From contig NZ_QJTK01000018.1 in the NCBI RefSeq assembly GCF_003217355.1, forward strand, positions 1 through 55,707: DNA of 55,707 nt. Reading direction: 5' to 3'. The first letter of the stretch is position 1, and the number at the start of each line of letters is the position of its first letter. The position numbers were made by a program, and so were the translations under genes. The DNA is from Rhodobacter viridis (GTDB taxonomy: Bacteria; Pseudomonadota; Alphaproteobacteria; Rhodobacterales; Rhodobacteraceae). The notes below the pieces were generated by a model that saw only the letters and a list, made by a program, of their open reading frames with translations, was not told the DNA's origin and did not search any database. Below are positions 28,024 to 37,196 of the stretch, piece after piece.

Positions 28024-29348
28024 CCGAGTTTCACAAGACTCAGCGTGCCATGCGCACGATGCGGACCACCGCCATGGCGCGGGGTGTGATCGCTTTGCTT
28101 GATATCGGCACCTCGAAAGTGTCCTGTCTGGTGCTGCGCTTCGAAAATCCCGAAGCGGCAAATGATGTTGTCACGCCGCTGTTCCGGCAATCCGCGATGC
28201 GGGTGATCGGGGCGAAGACCATCGCCTCGCAGGGGGTCCGCTACGGCGAGATCGATGCGATGGCCGATACCGAACGCGCGATCCGCACCGCGGTGCAGGC
28301 GGCGCAGAAGATGGCCAACACCCGCGTCGATCACGTCATCGCCTGCTTTGCCGGTGGCGAGCCGCGCAGCTACGGGCTGGCGGGCGAGGTTGATGTGGCG
28401 GGCGGTCATGTCGACGAGCAGGATGTGGCCCGCGTGCTGGCCGCCTGCGATCTGCCCGAGATCGGCTATGGCCGCGAAGTGCTGCATGCCCATCCGGTGA
28501 ACTTCGCGCTTGACCATCGCTCGGGCCTGTCCGATCCGCGCGGCCATGTCGGCTCGAAACTTGCGACCGACATGCACATGCTGACGGTCGATGCGGCTTC
28601 GGTGCAAAACATCATCCACTGCATCCGGCGCTGCGATCTGGAACTGGCGGGGATCGCCTCGTCGGCCTATGTCGCGGGGCTGTCGGCGCTGGTCGAGGAT
28701 GAGCAGGAGCTTGGCGCGGCCTGCATCGACATGGGCGGCGGCGCGACCGGCGTGTCGATCTTCCTGAAGAAACACATGATTTTCGCCGATACGGTGCGGA
28801 TGGGCGGCGATACCGTCACCCGTGACATCGCGGCCGGGCTGCAGATCGGCACGCAGCTGGCCGAGCGCATCAAGACCTTCCACGGCGGCGTGCATGCGAC
28901 CGGCATGGACGACCGCGAGATGATCGAGCTGTCGGGCGATTCGGGCGATTGGGAAAAGGACCGTCGTCAAATCAGCCGCACCGAGCTGATCGGCATCATG
29001 CGACCGCGCGTCGAGGAGATCCTGGAAGAGGTCCGCGCCAGCCTTGATGCGGCCGGGTTCGACCATCTGCCCAGCCAGCAGATCGTGCTGACGGGGGGCG
29101 CGAGCCAGATCCCCGGTCTCGACATGCTGGCGGCGAAGATTCTGGGCCAGAATGTGCGTCTGGGGCGGCCGATGCGCGTGCAGGGCATGCCCGAGGCGAT
29201 GCGCGGCCCGGGATTCGCCGCGATGGTGGGGCTGGCGCTCTTTGCGGCCTGGCCGCAGGACGAATGGTGGGACTTCGAGATTCCTTTGGACCGTATGGGC
29301 GGACGCTCTTTCAAGCGGGCAATCCGCTGGTTCCGCGATAATTGGTGA
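28020..29348 (+). CDS. ftsA: FtsA, actin-like division protein
   Basis: 442 residues. Actin-fold phosphate loops ALLDIGTSKVSCLV and ACIDMGGGATGVSIF, adenosine motif VLTGGASQIPGLD, and a C-terminal amphipathic helix (SFKRAIRWFRDNW) for membrane attachment. It tethers FtsZ to the membrane. The N-terminus is extended by about 20 residues compared with enterobacterial FtsA. Confidence 0.95.
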   Translation: MTEFHKTQRAMRTMRTTAMARGVIALLDIGTSKVSCLVLRFENPEAANDVVTPLFRQSAMRVIGAKTIASQGVRYGEIDAMADTERAIRTAVQAAQKMANTRVDHVIACFAGGEPRSYGLAGEVDVAGGHVDEQDVARVLAACDLPEIGYGREVLHAHPVNFALDHRSGLSDPRGHVGSKLATDMHMLTVDAASVQNIIHCIRRCDLELAGIASSAYVAGLSALVEDEQELGAACIDMGGGATGVSIFLKKHMIFADTVRMGGDTVTRDIAAGLQIGTQLAERIKTFHGGVHATGMDDREMIELSGDSGDWEKDRRQISRTELIGIMRPRVEEILEEVRASLDAAGFDHLPSQQIVLTGGASQIPGLDMLAAKILGQNVRLGRPMRVQGMPEAMRGPGFAAMVGLALFAAWPQDEWWDFEIPLDRMGGRSFKRAIRWFRDNW

Positions 29349-29358
29349 TTCAATCTGA

Positions 29359-29383
29359 AGGGGAAGCACGATTCCTTTCCCCT
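29359..29383 (+). other. Stem-loop after ftsA
   Basis: AGGGGAA (29359-29365) pairs with TTCCCCT (29377-29383), 11 nt after the ftsA stop. There is no following T-run, so it is more likely a processing or attenuation hairpin than a strong terminator. It starts the 202-nt gap before ftsZ. Confidence 0.45.
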
Positions 29384-29462
29384 AGATGATGGTGTTTGCG
29401 CGAAATACCGCTTAATGCGTCAGCATGGCCTCCACATTTTGTGGATTCTTCGTGTTTTTTGG

Positions 29463-29491
29463 GTGACGGAACCCTTAAAGCTGGCTACACT
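29463..29491 (+). promoter_or_regulatory. Possible ftsZ promoter
   Basis: GTGACG (29463-29468) and TACACT (29486-29491) are spaced 17 nt, each matching four of six consensus bases. They lie about 60 nt before the ftsZ ATG in an AT-richer gap. No clear TTAA-N7-TTAA CtrA site was found there. Confidence 0.3.
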
Positions 29492-29550
29492 TGGACACAA
29501 TTTCGGGGACAGTCGGCCGTCGAAGGCCGCGTGAACACAGGCGGACTCCA

Positions 29551-31281
29551 ATGACCTTGAATCTGAGCATGTCAGAGCATGAAGACCTCAAGCCGCGCAT
29601 CACCGTTTTCGGTGTCGGCGGTGCGGGTGGTAACGCGGTCAACAACATGATCGACAAGGCGCTGGAAGGCGTCGAGTTCGTCGTGGCCAATACCGATGCT
29701 CAGGCGCTGCAGCAATCGCGCTCGCGCGACCGCATCCAGATGGGTGTGAAGGTGACTGAGGGTCTCGGTGCGGGCGCGCGTCCGTCTGTCGGCGCCGCGG
29801 CGGCCGAAGAAACCATCGAGGAGATCGTCGATCATCTGGTTGGCGCGCATATGTGCTTCATCACGGCGGGCATGGGCGGTGGTACCGGCACCGGCGCGGC
29901 ACCGATCATCGCGCAAGCGGCCCGTGAGCTTGGCGTTCTGACGGTGGGCGTGGTCACCAAGCCCTTCCAGTTCGAAGGGCCGAAGCGGATGCGTCAGGCC
30001 GAAGCGGGCATCGAAGCCCTGCAAAAGGTCGTCGATACGCTGATCATCATTCCGAACCAGAACCTGTTCCGTCTGGCGAACGAAAAGACCACCTTCACCG
30101 AAGCCTTCGCCCTGGCCGATGACGTGCTTTATCAGGGCGTCAAGGGCGTGACCGATCTGATGGTCCGTCCGGGCCTGATCAACCTCGACTTCGCCGACGT
30201 GCGTGCGGTGATGGACGAGATGGGCAAGGCGATGATGGGCACGGGCGAGGCGGCGGGCGATGACCGCGCCGTTCAGGCCGCCGAAAAGGCGATCTCGAAC
30301 CCGCTCCTGGACGAAATCAGCCTGCGTGGCGCCAAGGGTGTGCTGATCAACATCACCGGCGGCTACGATCTGACGCTGTTCGAACTCGACGAAGCCGCGA
30401 ACCGCATCCGCGAGGAAGTGGACCCGGACGCCAACATCATCGTCGGCTCGACGCTCGACCCGTCGATGGAAGGCATGATGCGCGTTTCGGTCGTCGCGAC
30501 CGGGATCGACGCCGTCGTGGCGCAGGAAATCCCGGTGCCGCGCCGTTCGATGGCCGAGCCGCTGAAGGCCGCGCATGTCGCCGCTCCGGTGGCCGCCGAA
30601 CCCGTGCGTCCGGCGCTCGCCGTGACCTCGGCGCAGCCGGTGGTGATGCAACAACCGGCGCCGCAGCCGGTCGTGCAGCAGCCCGCGCCGCAGCCCGTGC
30701 AGCATCAGCCGATGGCCGCGCCGCAAGCCGCCGCGCAGCCGGTCTATGACCGCAACCTGTTCGAAACCCCGGTCGCTGCCGCTCCGGCGCCGCAGCCGGT
30801 CGCCGCGCCCGCGCCGCAACCGGTGGCGCAGCAGATGTCGGACGAGCTGCCGCCGCCCGCCTACCAGCCGCGTCCCGCGGCCCGCGAGATGATGATGCAG
30901 GACGACGAGGCGAGCTTCGTTGCGCCGCGTCCGCGTGCGCCCGGCCAACCCTCGCCCGAGGCGCTGGCCCGTCTGCAAGCGGCGGTGAGCAAGGTTCCGG
31001 GCGGCACGCAGGCTCCGGCCGCGGGCTATCACCGTCCGGTGGCGCAAGGCGCTGTCAGCGCCGCTCGCGCCGCCATGCCGCAACAAGCCACGGCCGAGAA
31101 GCCGCGCTTCGGCATCAATTCGCTGATCAACCGGATGACCGGTCATGCCGAGGCGGCTGCCGTCGCCCCGACTCAGCGTCAGATGCCCGCTGCGCCGCAG
31201 CATCAGCCCTATGATGACGAACAGGATCCCGAGCAGGATCGTATCGAAATCCCGGCTTTCCTGCGTCGTCAGGCGAATTGA
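29551..31281 (+). CDS. ftsZ: FtsZ, tubulin-like division GTPase
   Basis: 576 residues from ATG 29551 ([17 protein letters not shown]). The GTPase core (about 15-330) has the tubulin signature [13 protein letters not shown], the T3-like [13 protein letters not shown] region and the synergy-loop region [21 protein letters not shown] long Ala/Pro/Gln linker follows (about 340-520) with four APQPV units, then a conserved alpha-proteobacterial block [12 protein letters not shown] and the C-terminal tail [11 protein letters not shown] that binds FtsA. The long linker is typical of alphaproteobacteria. A strong terminator follows. Confidence 0.97.
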   Translation: MTLNLSMSEHEDLKPRITVFGVGGAGGNAVNNMIDKALEGVEFVVANTDAQALQQSRSRDRIQMGVKVTEGLGAGARPSVGAAAAEETIEEIVDHLVGAHMCFITAGMGGGTGTGAAPIIAQAARELGVLTVGVVTKPFQFEGPKRMRQAEAGIEALQKVVDTLIIIPNQNLFRLANEKTTFTEAFALADDVLYQGVKGVTDLMVRPGLINLDFADVRAVMDEMGKAMMGTGEAAGDDRAVQAAEKAISNPLLDEISLRGAKGVLINITGGYDLTLFELDEAANRIREEVDPDANIIVGSTLDPSMEGMMRVSVVATGIDAVVAQEIPVPRRSMAEPLKAAHVAAPVAAEPVRPALAVTSAQPVVMQQPAPQPVVQQPAPQPVQHQPMAAPQAAAQPVYDRNLFETPVAAAPAPQPVAAPAPQPVAQQMSDELPPPAYQPRPAAREMMMQDDEASFVAPRPRAPGQPSPEALARLQAAVSKVPGGTQAPAAGYHRPVAQGAVSAARAAMPQQATAEKPRFGINSLINRMTGHAEAAAVAPTQRQMPAAPQHQPYDDEQDPEQDRIEIPAFLRRQAN

Positions 31282-31301
31282 CGCATCACAACGTGACGCA
31301 C

Positions 31302-31335
31302 AAGGGCCGGTCATGACCGGCCCTTTTCGTTTTTA
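31302..31335 (+). terminator. Strong intrinsic terminator after ftsZ
   Basis: A perfect 24-nt palindrome (31302-31325; arms AAGGGCCGGTCA / TGACCGGCCCTT) followed by TTCGTTTTT. It separates the fts cluster from lpxC, which therefore needs its own promoter in the 161-nt gap that follows. Confidence 0.9.
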
Positions 31336-31496
31336 AATCAACGTTTTAACCCGAAGTCGGCAGGGATTCGCCCAGCTCCCCGCCTTCTGTTTCAGTTTGT
31401 TGCAAAAGGTGAATTGAGTGTTTGGTCAACGGTTCTTAACTGAGGCTCGGAACTCCCCGCCACGATCGGTGGGGAAAAAGAAAGGCAAGCACGACC

Positions 31497-32414
31497 GTGC
31501 AAACCACGCTTGGCGCATCTGTCACCTTCACCGGAATCGGCCTGCATTCGGGCAAGCCGGTGCGGATGCTTGCGCATCCCGCGCCCGCCGATCACGGCAT
31601 CGTCTTCCGCCGCACCGATGTGAGCGGTGTCGACCCGCGCATCCCTGCGGTCTGGGACCATGTCACGCCCTCGAAACTCTGCACGCTGATCGTGAACGCC
31701 GATGGCGTCTCGGTTTCGACCATCGAACATATCATGGCGGCGCTCGCCGGTCTGGGCATCGGCAATGCGCTGATCGAGATCGACGGCCCGGAAGTGCCGA
31801 TTCTCGACGGTTCCTCGGCCCCCTTCGTGAAGGCGATCCGCCGGGTCGGCCTGCGGCGTCTTGACGCCGATCTGCGCGCGATCCGGGTGCTGTCGCCGAT
31901 CGAAGTCCGCGAGGGCGAGGCGGTGGCGCGGCTTGAACCCGCCGCGACGCTCGAGATCGATTTCGCCATCGACTTTGCCGATGAAGCGATCGGCAAGCAG
32001 GCGAAAAGCCTGAAGATGGCCAATGGCGCCTTCGTCCGCGAGCTGATGGACAGCCGCACCTTCTGCCGTCAGGCCGATGTCGATTTCATGCGCGCCAATG
32101 GTCTCGCGCTCGGTGGCACCTATGAAAACGCTGTCGTCGTTGATGGCGCCGAAGTGCTGTCGCCGGGCGGTCTGCGCCATTCCGACGAGGCCGTGCGCCA
32201 CAAGATGCTTGATGCGATGGGCGATCTCGCGCTGGCCGGGGCGCCGTTGATGGCGCGTTATGTCGGCAATCGCGCCGGGCACGCCCTGACGAACAAGCTC
32301 TTGCGTGCGCTTTTTGCCCAACCCGAGGCTTGGGTTTGGGAAACCTGCTCGCCCGAACAGGCGCATCGTCTGCCCGGGGCGGGCGTTCTGCGGGGTTCGC
32401 TGGCGGCGCGCTGA
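31497..32414 (+). CDS. lpxC: LpxC, UDP-3-O-acyl-GlcNAc deacetylase
   Basis: 305 residues from GTG 31497, preceded by AAAGGC. Motifs: FTGIGLHSGKPV, zinc-site His in STIEHIMAALAGLGI and in HKMLDAMGDLALAGAPL, and the Glu-Asp region EIDGPEVPILDGSS. It catalyses the committed, zinc-dependent step of lipid A synthesis. It lies after the ftsZ terminator, as in many proteobacteria. Confidence 0.96.
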   Translation: MQTTLGASVTFTGIGLHSGKPVRMLAHPAPADHGIVFRRTDVSGVDPRIPAVWDHVTPSKLCTLIVNADGVSVSTIEHIMAALAGLGIGNALIEIDGPEVPILDGSSAPFVKAIRRVGLRRLDADLRAIRVLSPIEVREGEAVARLEPAATLEIDFAIDFADEAIGKQAKSLKMANGAFVRELMDSRTFCRQADVDFMRANGLALGGTYENAVVVDGAEVLSPGGLRHSDEAVRHKMLDAMGDLALAGAPLMARYVGNRAGHALTNKLLRALFAQPEAWVWETCSPEQAHRLPGAGVLRGSLAAR

Positions 32415-32460
32415 GCCTTCACGGCTGCGACAGTCTCCCCCCGCAAGAGCGAAAGGCGTT

Positions 32461-32488
32461 TTGCGCCGCCGTTTTTTCTGTGCTAGGA
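32461..32488 (+). promoter_or_regulatory. Probable bamD promoter
   Basis: TTGCGC (32461-32466), a 16-nt spacer containing a T-run, and CTAGGA (32483-32488), in the 152-nt gap between lpxC and bamD. The same spacing and a CTAG-type -10 appear upstream of pepN and gatB. Confidence 0.45.
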
Positions 32489-32566
32489 CGGGCGAAACAG
32501 CGACCCCTCGCGGGGTCTCAGGCGGCAGATCGGACAAAGTTCCGGTGACGAACGGAAGAGGCAGCG

Positions 32567-33412
32567 ATGGCAACGGGCAAAACGGCGGCGCTACGAGTCG
32601 GCAGTCTCGCGCTGCTCGCGGCTTTGGCGGCTTGCGGCTCGTCGCAAAAGGAGCCGCCGCTCGAAAATTTCACCGCCGAGGAAATCTACAAGCGCGGCGA
32701 GTATGAGCTCGAGGTCGGCAACCCGCGTCGCCCGACCGATGCGCTGCGCTACTTCTCGGAAGTGGAACGGCTTTATCCCTATTCCGAATATGCCAAGCGC
32801 GCGCTGATCATGGAGGCCTTCGCCCAGCACAAGGCGAAGAAATACGAAGATGCCCGGTCTTCGGCGCAGCGCTATCTCGACACCTATCCGGGGTCCGAGG
32901 ATGCGGCCTATGCCAAGTATCTGCTTGCGCTCTCTTATTACGACCAGATCGACGAGGTGGGCCGCGATCAGGGCCTGACCTTCCAGGCGCTGCAGGCGCT
33001 GCGGGCCGTGATCGAGGAATATCCCGACAGCGATTACGCCCGTTCGGCGGCGCTGAAATTCGATCTTGCCTTCGACCATCTGGCGTCGAAGGAAATGGAA
33101 ATCGGCCGCTTCTATCTGAAGCAGGGCCATTACACTGCCGCGATCAACCGCTTCCGCGTCGTGGTCGAGCAATACCAGACCACCACCCACACGCCCGAGG
33201 CGCTGGAGCGACTGGTGGAATGCTATCTCTCGCTCGGCCTGACCGACGAGGCGCAGACGGCGGGCGCCATCCTTGGCCACAACTTCCAGTCCTCGCCCTT
33301 CTACGAAGACGCCTACAAGCGCCTGAAGAAGCAAGGTCTCGAACCCGAGGCGAAAGGGTCGAGCTGGCTGTCGGCGGTCTATCGGCAGGTCATCAAGGGC
33401 GAATGGCTCTGA
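32567..33412 (+). CDS. bamD: BamD, outer-membrane assembly lipoprotein
   Basis: 281 residues. Lipoprotein signal with lipobox LAAC and lipid-modified Cys23, then TPR-like helical repeats: ALRYFSEVERLYPYSEYAKRA, YEDARSSAQRYLDTYPGSED and AAINRFRVVVEQYQTTTHTP. It forms part of the BAM complex that folds outer-membrane proteins. It is followed 30 nt later by recN, an arrangement common in alphaproteobacteria. Confidence 0.95.
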   Translation: MATGKTAALRVGSLALLAALAACGSSQKEPPLENFTAEEIYKRGEYELEVGNPRRPTDALRYFSEVERLYPYSEYAKRALIMEAFAQHKAKKYEDARSSAQRYLDTYPGSEDAAYAKYLLALSYYDQIDEVGRDQGLTFQALQALRAVIEEYPDSDYARSAALKFDLAFDHLASKEMEIGRFYLKQGHYTAAINRFRVVVEQYQTTTHTPEALERLVECYLSLGLTDEAQTAGAILGHNFQSSPFYEDAYKRLKKQGLEPEAKGSSWLSAVYRQVIKGEWL

Positions 33413-33442
33413 TCCTTTCGGGGACCGGGGCAGGGGGCTGAG

Positions 33443-35092
33443 ATGCTGCGCACGCTCGACATTCGTGACATGCTGCTGATTGACCGGCTGGAACTCGATT
33501 TCGGCGCCGGTCTGAATGTGCTCACCGGCGAGACCGGGGCGGGCAAGTCGATCCTGCTTGATTGTCTGGGATTCGTGCTGGGTTGGCGCGGCCGGGCGGA
33601 GCTGGTGCGCAAGGGCGCGGCGCAAGGCGAGGTGGTGGCGGTCTTCGATCTGCCCGCGGGCCATCCCGCGCGGATGGTGCTGCAAGAGGCGGGCATTCCG
33701 GCCGAGGACGAGCTGATCCTGCGCCGGGTGAATGCGCTCGATGGCCGCAAGACCGCTTTCATCAATGATCGCCGCGCCAGCGGCGAGGTGCTGCGGGCGG
33801 TCTCTGATACGCTCGTCGAGCTGCACGGGCAGCAGGATGACGGCGGGCTTCTGAATGCGCGCGGTCACCGGGCGGCGCTCGATGCCTTTGCGGGCCACGA
33901 TGATCTGCTGGCGGCGGTGCGCTCGGCCTGGGCGGCGCGCTCGGCGGCGGCGAAGCGGCTGGCCGAGGCGCGCACGGCGCTGGCCGCCGTGAAGGGCGAA
34001 GAAGATTTCCTGCGCCATGCGGTGGCGGAGCTTGAGAAACTGGCCCCCCAGCCGGGCGAGGAAGCCGATCTCGACACCCGTCGGCGGCTGATGCAGGCGG
34101 CCGAGCGGATCCGGGCCGATGTGGTCCGCGCGCATCAGATCCTTGGCCCCGAGGGCGCCGAGGGCGCGATGCGCGATGCCGACCGCTGGCTGTCGGGCGC
34201 GGCTGACAAGGCCGAGGGGGCGCTTGATGGCGCGATGGCCTCGCTCGAACGGGCGCTGATCGAGCTTGGCGAAGCGGTGTCTGGCGTCGAGGCGGCGCTT
34301 GATGCGATGGCCTTCGATCCGCGCGCTTTGGAGGCCTGCGAGGAGCGGTTGTTTGCCCTGCGGGCGGCGGCGCGCAAGCATGGGGTGCAGCCGGACGCGC
34401 TGGCCGATCTGACCGGCAAGCTCTCGACGCGGCTGCAGGCGCTCGATGCGGGCGAAGAGGGGATTGCGCGGCTCGAAGCCGATGTCGCGGCGGCCGAGGC
34501 GGCTTTCGCGGCGGCGGCCGAGAAACTGTCGGTTGCGCGGGCGCAGGCGGCGGGGCAGCTTGATGCGGCGATGGCGGCGGAACTGGCGCCGCTGAAGCTG
34601 GAACGCGCTGTTTTCGCGACGAAACTCAGCAAGGGCGATCCCGGTCCCGAGGGCTGGGATGCCGTCGCCTTCACCGTGGCGACGAACCCGGGCGCGCCTG
34701 CGGGGCCTTTGGACAAGATCGCTTCGGGCGGGGAACTCTCGCGGTTTCTGCTCGCACTGAAAGTGGTGCTGGCGAAGGGCGCCGATGCGCTCGTGCTGAT
34801 CTTCGACGAGATCGACCGCGGTGTCGGCGGGGCCACGGCGGACGCTGTCGGGCGGCGTCTGGCGCAGCTTTCGGAAACCGCGCAGGTTCTGGTCGTCACC
34901 CACAGCCCGCAGGTGGCCGCGCGCGGCTCGCATCATTTCCGCGTAGCGAAATCGGTCAGTGACGGCATGACCACCTCGCGCGTCGAGGCGCTGCCGCCGC
35001 CCGAGCGGGTGGATGAAATCGCCCGGATGATCTCGGGCGCCGAGGTCACCGATGCCGCCCGGGCCGCGGCGCAATCGCTTTTGCACAGCTGA
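33443..35092 (+). CDS. recN: RecN, DNA repair SMC-like ATPase
   Basis: 549 residues. Walker A GETGAGKSIL near the N-terminus, two Ala-rich coiled-coil arms (about 160-230 and 270-390), ABC signature LDKIASGGELSRFLLALK, and Walker B LVLIFDEIDRGVGG with VTHSPQVAARG. It acts in double-strand-break repair, tethering DNA ends. It shares the bamD transcript and is followed by a palindromic element. Confidence 0.95.
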   Translation: MLRTLDIRDMLLIDRLELDFGAGLNVLTGETGAGKSILLDCLGFVLGWRGRAELVRKGAAQGEVVAVFDLPAGHPARMVLQEAGIPAEDELILRRVNALDGRKTAFINDRRASGEVLRAVSDTLVELHGQQDDGGLLNARGHRAALDAFAGHDDLLAAVRSAWAARSAAAKRLAEARTALAAVKGEEDFLRHAVAELEKLAPQPGEEADLDTRRRLMQAAERIRADVVRAHQILGPEGAEGAMRDADRWLSGAADKAEGALDGAMASLERALIELGEAVSGVEAALDAMAFDPRALEACEERLFALRAAARKHGVQPDALADLTGKLSTRLQALDAGEEGIARLEADVAAAEAAFAAAAEKLSVARAQAAGQLDAAMAAELAPLKLERAVFATKLSKGDPGPEGWDAVAFTVATNPGAPAGPLDKIASGGELSRFLLALKVVLAKGADALVLIFDEIDRGVGGATADAVGRRLAQLSETAQVLVVTHSPQVAARGSHHFRVAKSVSDGMTTSRVEALPPPERVDEIARMISGAEVTDAARAAAQSLLHS

Positions 35093-35096
35093 GGCA

Positions 35097-35254
35097 GGGG
35101 GGCTCTGCCCCCCGTCCGCAAGCGGACTCCCCCCGGGATATTTGAAGCAAGATAAAAGGGCGGGGGATTCCTCTCCGCGCCTCGTCTTACCTTGCTGCAA
35201 ATATCTCGGGGGGTGAATTTGCGCTTCAGCGCAAAGAGGGGGGCAGCGCCCCCC
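35097..35254. repeat. Intergenic palindromic element, copy 3 (complete, GCAAGATAAAA subtype)
   Basis: Nested palindromes: GGGGGGCTCTGCCCCCC, GTCCGCAAGCGGAC, a central hairpin with arms GATATTTGAAGCAAGATAA and TTACCTTGCTGCAAATATC, then TTTGCGCTTCAGCGCAAA and GGGGGGCAGCGCCCCCC. It lies between the convergent recN and NTF2-like genes, where it may serve as a bidirectional terminator. Confidence 0.85.
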
Positions 35255-35263
35255 TCGCTTCCG

Positions 35264-35656
35264 TTACGATTCCACCACGAATTGCGCGGTGACGATCTGC
35301 CAGCCCTGCGGGCCCGCGCATTCGAGCGTGGCGCAAAGGACGGCGCCGATCCGGCCCGCATCCTGGCCGTGTTCGTCGACCAGTCCCGAGAGCACGAAGC
35401 GTTGCATCAGCACCGTCACTTCGGTGCCGATCGGGCGCAGCCGGGTGCGGCCGGTCACCAGACGCGCGCGCTGGAAGGCGCCGGCGAATTCGCCTGCAAC
35501 GAGGTCCGCAATCGCCGCGCGCCCTTGTGCTGCGCCGCCGGTCAGGCTCAGGATCTCGCCGTCTTCGGCAAAAAGCTGCGCCATGCCAAGCGCATCGCGT
35601 GCGCCCCAGAGCATCGCAAAGGTCCGCGGCAGGTCCGCCGGTTGGCTCAGGCTCAC
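35264..35656 (-). CDS. NTF2/SnoaL-like protein
   Basis: 130 residues from GTG 35656, whose GTGA overlaps the stop of the dehydrogenase gene upstream, so it is translationally coupled. A cone-shaped NTF2-like fold is suggested by the N-terminal helix (FAMLWGARDALGMAQLFAEDGEI), the GRAAI segment before a basic strand, and the closing strands GRIGAVLCATLE and WQIVTAQFVVES. SgcJ/EcaC-type proteins of this kind have no single defined activity. It may act on, or protect, a product related to the flavin dehydrogenase. Confidence 0.72.
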   Translation of the reverse strand: MSLSQPADLPRTFAMLWGARDALGMAQLFAEDGEILSLTGGAAQGRAAIADLVAGEFAGAFQRARLVTGRTRLRPIGTEVTVLMQRFVLSGLVDEHGQDAGRIGAVLCATLECAGPQGWQIVTAQFVVES

Positions 35657-37038
35657 GGTGTTTCTCCGGCTTGCGGCACGACTTTGCCGGGGTTGAGGAT
35701 GTTCAGCGGATCGAGCGCGGCCTTGATCGCGCCCATCACCGCCCAGGCCTCTCCATGTTCCTCGATCATCATGGCGCGCTTGCCCATGCCGATCCCGTGC
35801 TCGCCGGTGATCGTGCCGCCCATCGTCAGCGCCATCTCGGCCAGATCATGCGCGACGGTCTTTGCTGTCGCCAGTTCCGCGGGGTTCTCGCGGTCGAGAA
35901 GCAGGATGGCGTGGAAATTGCCGTCGCCGACATGGCCGAGGATCGGGCCCAGAAGCCCCGCCGCGTCGATCATCGCCCGCGCCCGCGCCACCGCCTCGGC
36001 CAGCCGCGAGATCGGAACGCAGACATCCGTCACCAGCCCCATGCAGCCCGGCCGCGAGGCGATGCAGGCGGAATAGGCGCCGTGCCGCATCTTCCAGAGC
36101 TTCGTGCGCTCCTCCGTCGTCGTCGCCCATTGGAAATCGGCGCCGCCCATCTCGGTCACCACCTCGCCGAAGCGCTGCGAGGCTTCGGCGACCGAGGCCT
36201 CCGAGCCGTGGAATTCGATCATCAGATGCGGCGTCTCGGGCAGGGAGGTGCCGTTCATCTTGTTGAAGACGCGGGCGATTTCCTCGTCGACGAATTCGAT
36301 CCGCGCGACCTCGATGCCGAGTTGAATGACCTGCTGCACGGTTTCCACCGCCGCCTCGAAGCGATCAAAAGCGCAGACCGCCGAAGAGATCGCCTCGGGC
36401 TGGCCATGCAGCCGCAGCGTCAGTTCCGTGATCAGGCCGAGCGTGCCTTCCGAGCCGAGCATCAGCGCGGTGAGATCATAGCCGGAGGCCGATTTCGCCG
36501 CGCCGGAGCCCGTGCGGATCACCCGCCCGTCGGCCAGAACCACGGTCAGCCCCGCCACATTGTCGCGCATCGAGCCATAGCGCACCGTCGTCGTGCCGCT
36601 GGCCCGCGTCGCGGCCATCCCGCCGAGCGACGCATTCGCCCCCGGATCGACCGGGAAGAACAGCCCCGTCGCGCGCAGTTCGGTGTTGAGCGCCTCGCGG
36701 GTGATGCCCGGCTCGACCCGCACCAGACGATCCTCGGGGCGGATTTCCAGCACCCGGTTCATCGAACTGAAATCGACGACGATTCCGCCCGATACCGCCA
36801 GCGCATGGCCTTCAAGCGAGGTTCCGGCGCCCCAACCGACCAGCGGCACGCGATGGGCGGCGCAAATTTTCGTGAGGGCGGCGACCTCTTCGGTGCTTTC
36901 GGGAAAGACCACCGCCTCGGGCGGGGTCAGGGGGAACCAGGTCTCGGATCGGCCATGGGTTTCGCAATCTGTCCTTTTTTTGCTGATCCGGTTGCCGAAA
37001 ATTACCTGCGCCTCTTGCCAGAATGTCGCGTCCGCCAT
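35653..37038 (-). CDS. dld: FAD-linked D-lactate/2-hydroxyacid dehydrogenase
   Basis: 461 residues. FAD PP-loop VGWGAGTSLEGHALAV, second FAD region DPGANASLGGMAATRASGT and SGYDLTALMLGSEGTLG, and a C-terminal substrate/cytochrome-linked domain with GHVGDGNFHA and GEHGIGMGKR. This is the GlcD/D-LDH (cytochrome) family; the exact substrate (D-lactate, glycolate or other 2-hydroxyacid) cannot be read from sequence. GlcE/GlcF subunit genes are absent, which favours a single-subunit D-lactate dehydrogenase. Divergent from pta. Confidence 0.88.
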   Translation of the reverse strand: MADATFWQEAQVIFGNRISKKRTDCETHGRSETWFPLTPPEAVVFPESTEEVAALTKICAAHRVPLVGWGAGTSLEGHALAVSGGIVVDFSSMNRVLEIRPEDRLVRVEPGITREALNTELRATGLFFPVDPGANASLGGMAATRASGTTTVRYGSMRDNVAGLTVVLADGRVIRTGSGAAKSASGYDLTALMLGSEGTLGLITELTLRLHGQPEAISSAVCAFDRFEAAVETVQQVIQLGIEVARIEFVDEEIARVFNKMNGTSLPETPHLMIEFHGSEASVAEASQRFGEVVTEMGGADFQWATTTEERTKLWKMRHGAYSACIASRPGCMGLVTDVCVPISRLAEAVARARAMIDAAGLLGPILGHVGDGNFHAILLLDRENPAELATAKTVAHDLAEMALTMGGTITGEHGIGMGKRAMMIEEHGEAWAVMGAIKAALDPLNILNPGKVVPQAGETP

Positions 37039-37196
37039 GTGCCCCTCCCGGTATCGCTTCGTCTTAAGCGCATCGGCGTCGGCACGAAAGGGGCGAAAAA
37101 CCGCAGCAACAGGCGTTGAACAATGTCTCTCGCGGATGCACCAATCCGCTCGGACAGGAGAACGCCGCAGAGTCGCGGCGATGGAAGGAGTCCGCG

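Noticed and set aside
29384-29550. CtrA binding sites before ftsZ
   Set aside because: TTAA words are present (ACCGCTTAATG, CCCTTAAAG) but no TTAA-N7-TTAA pair was found.
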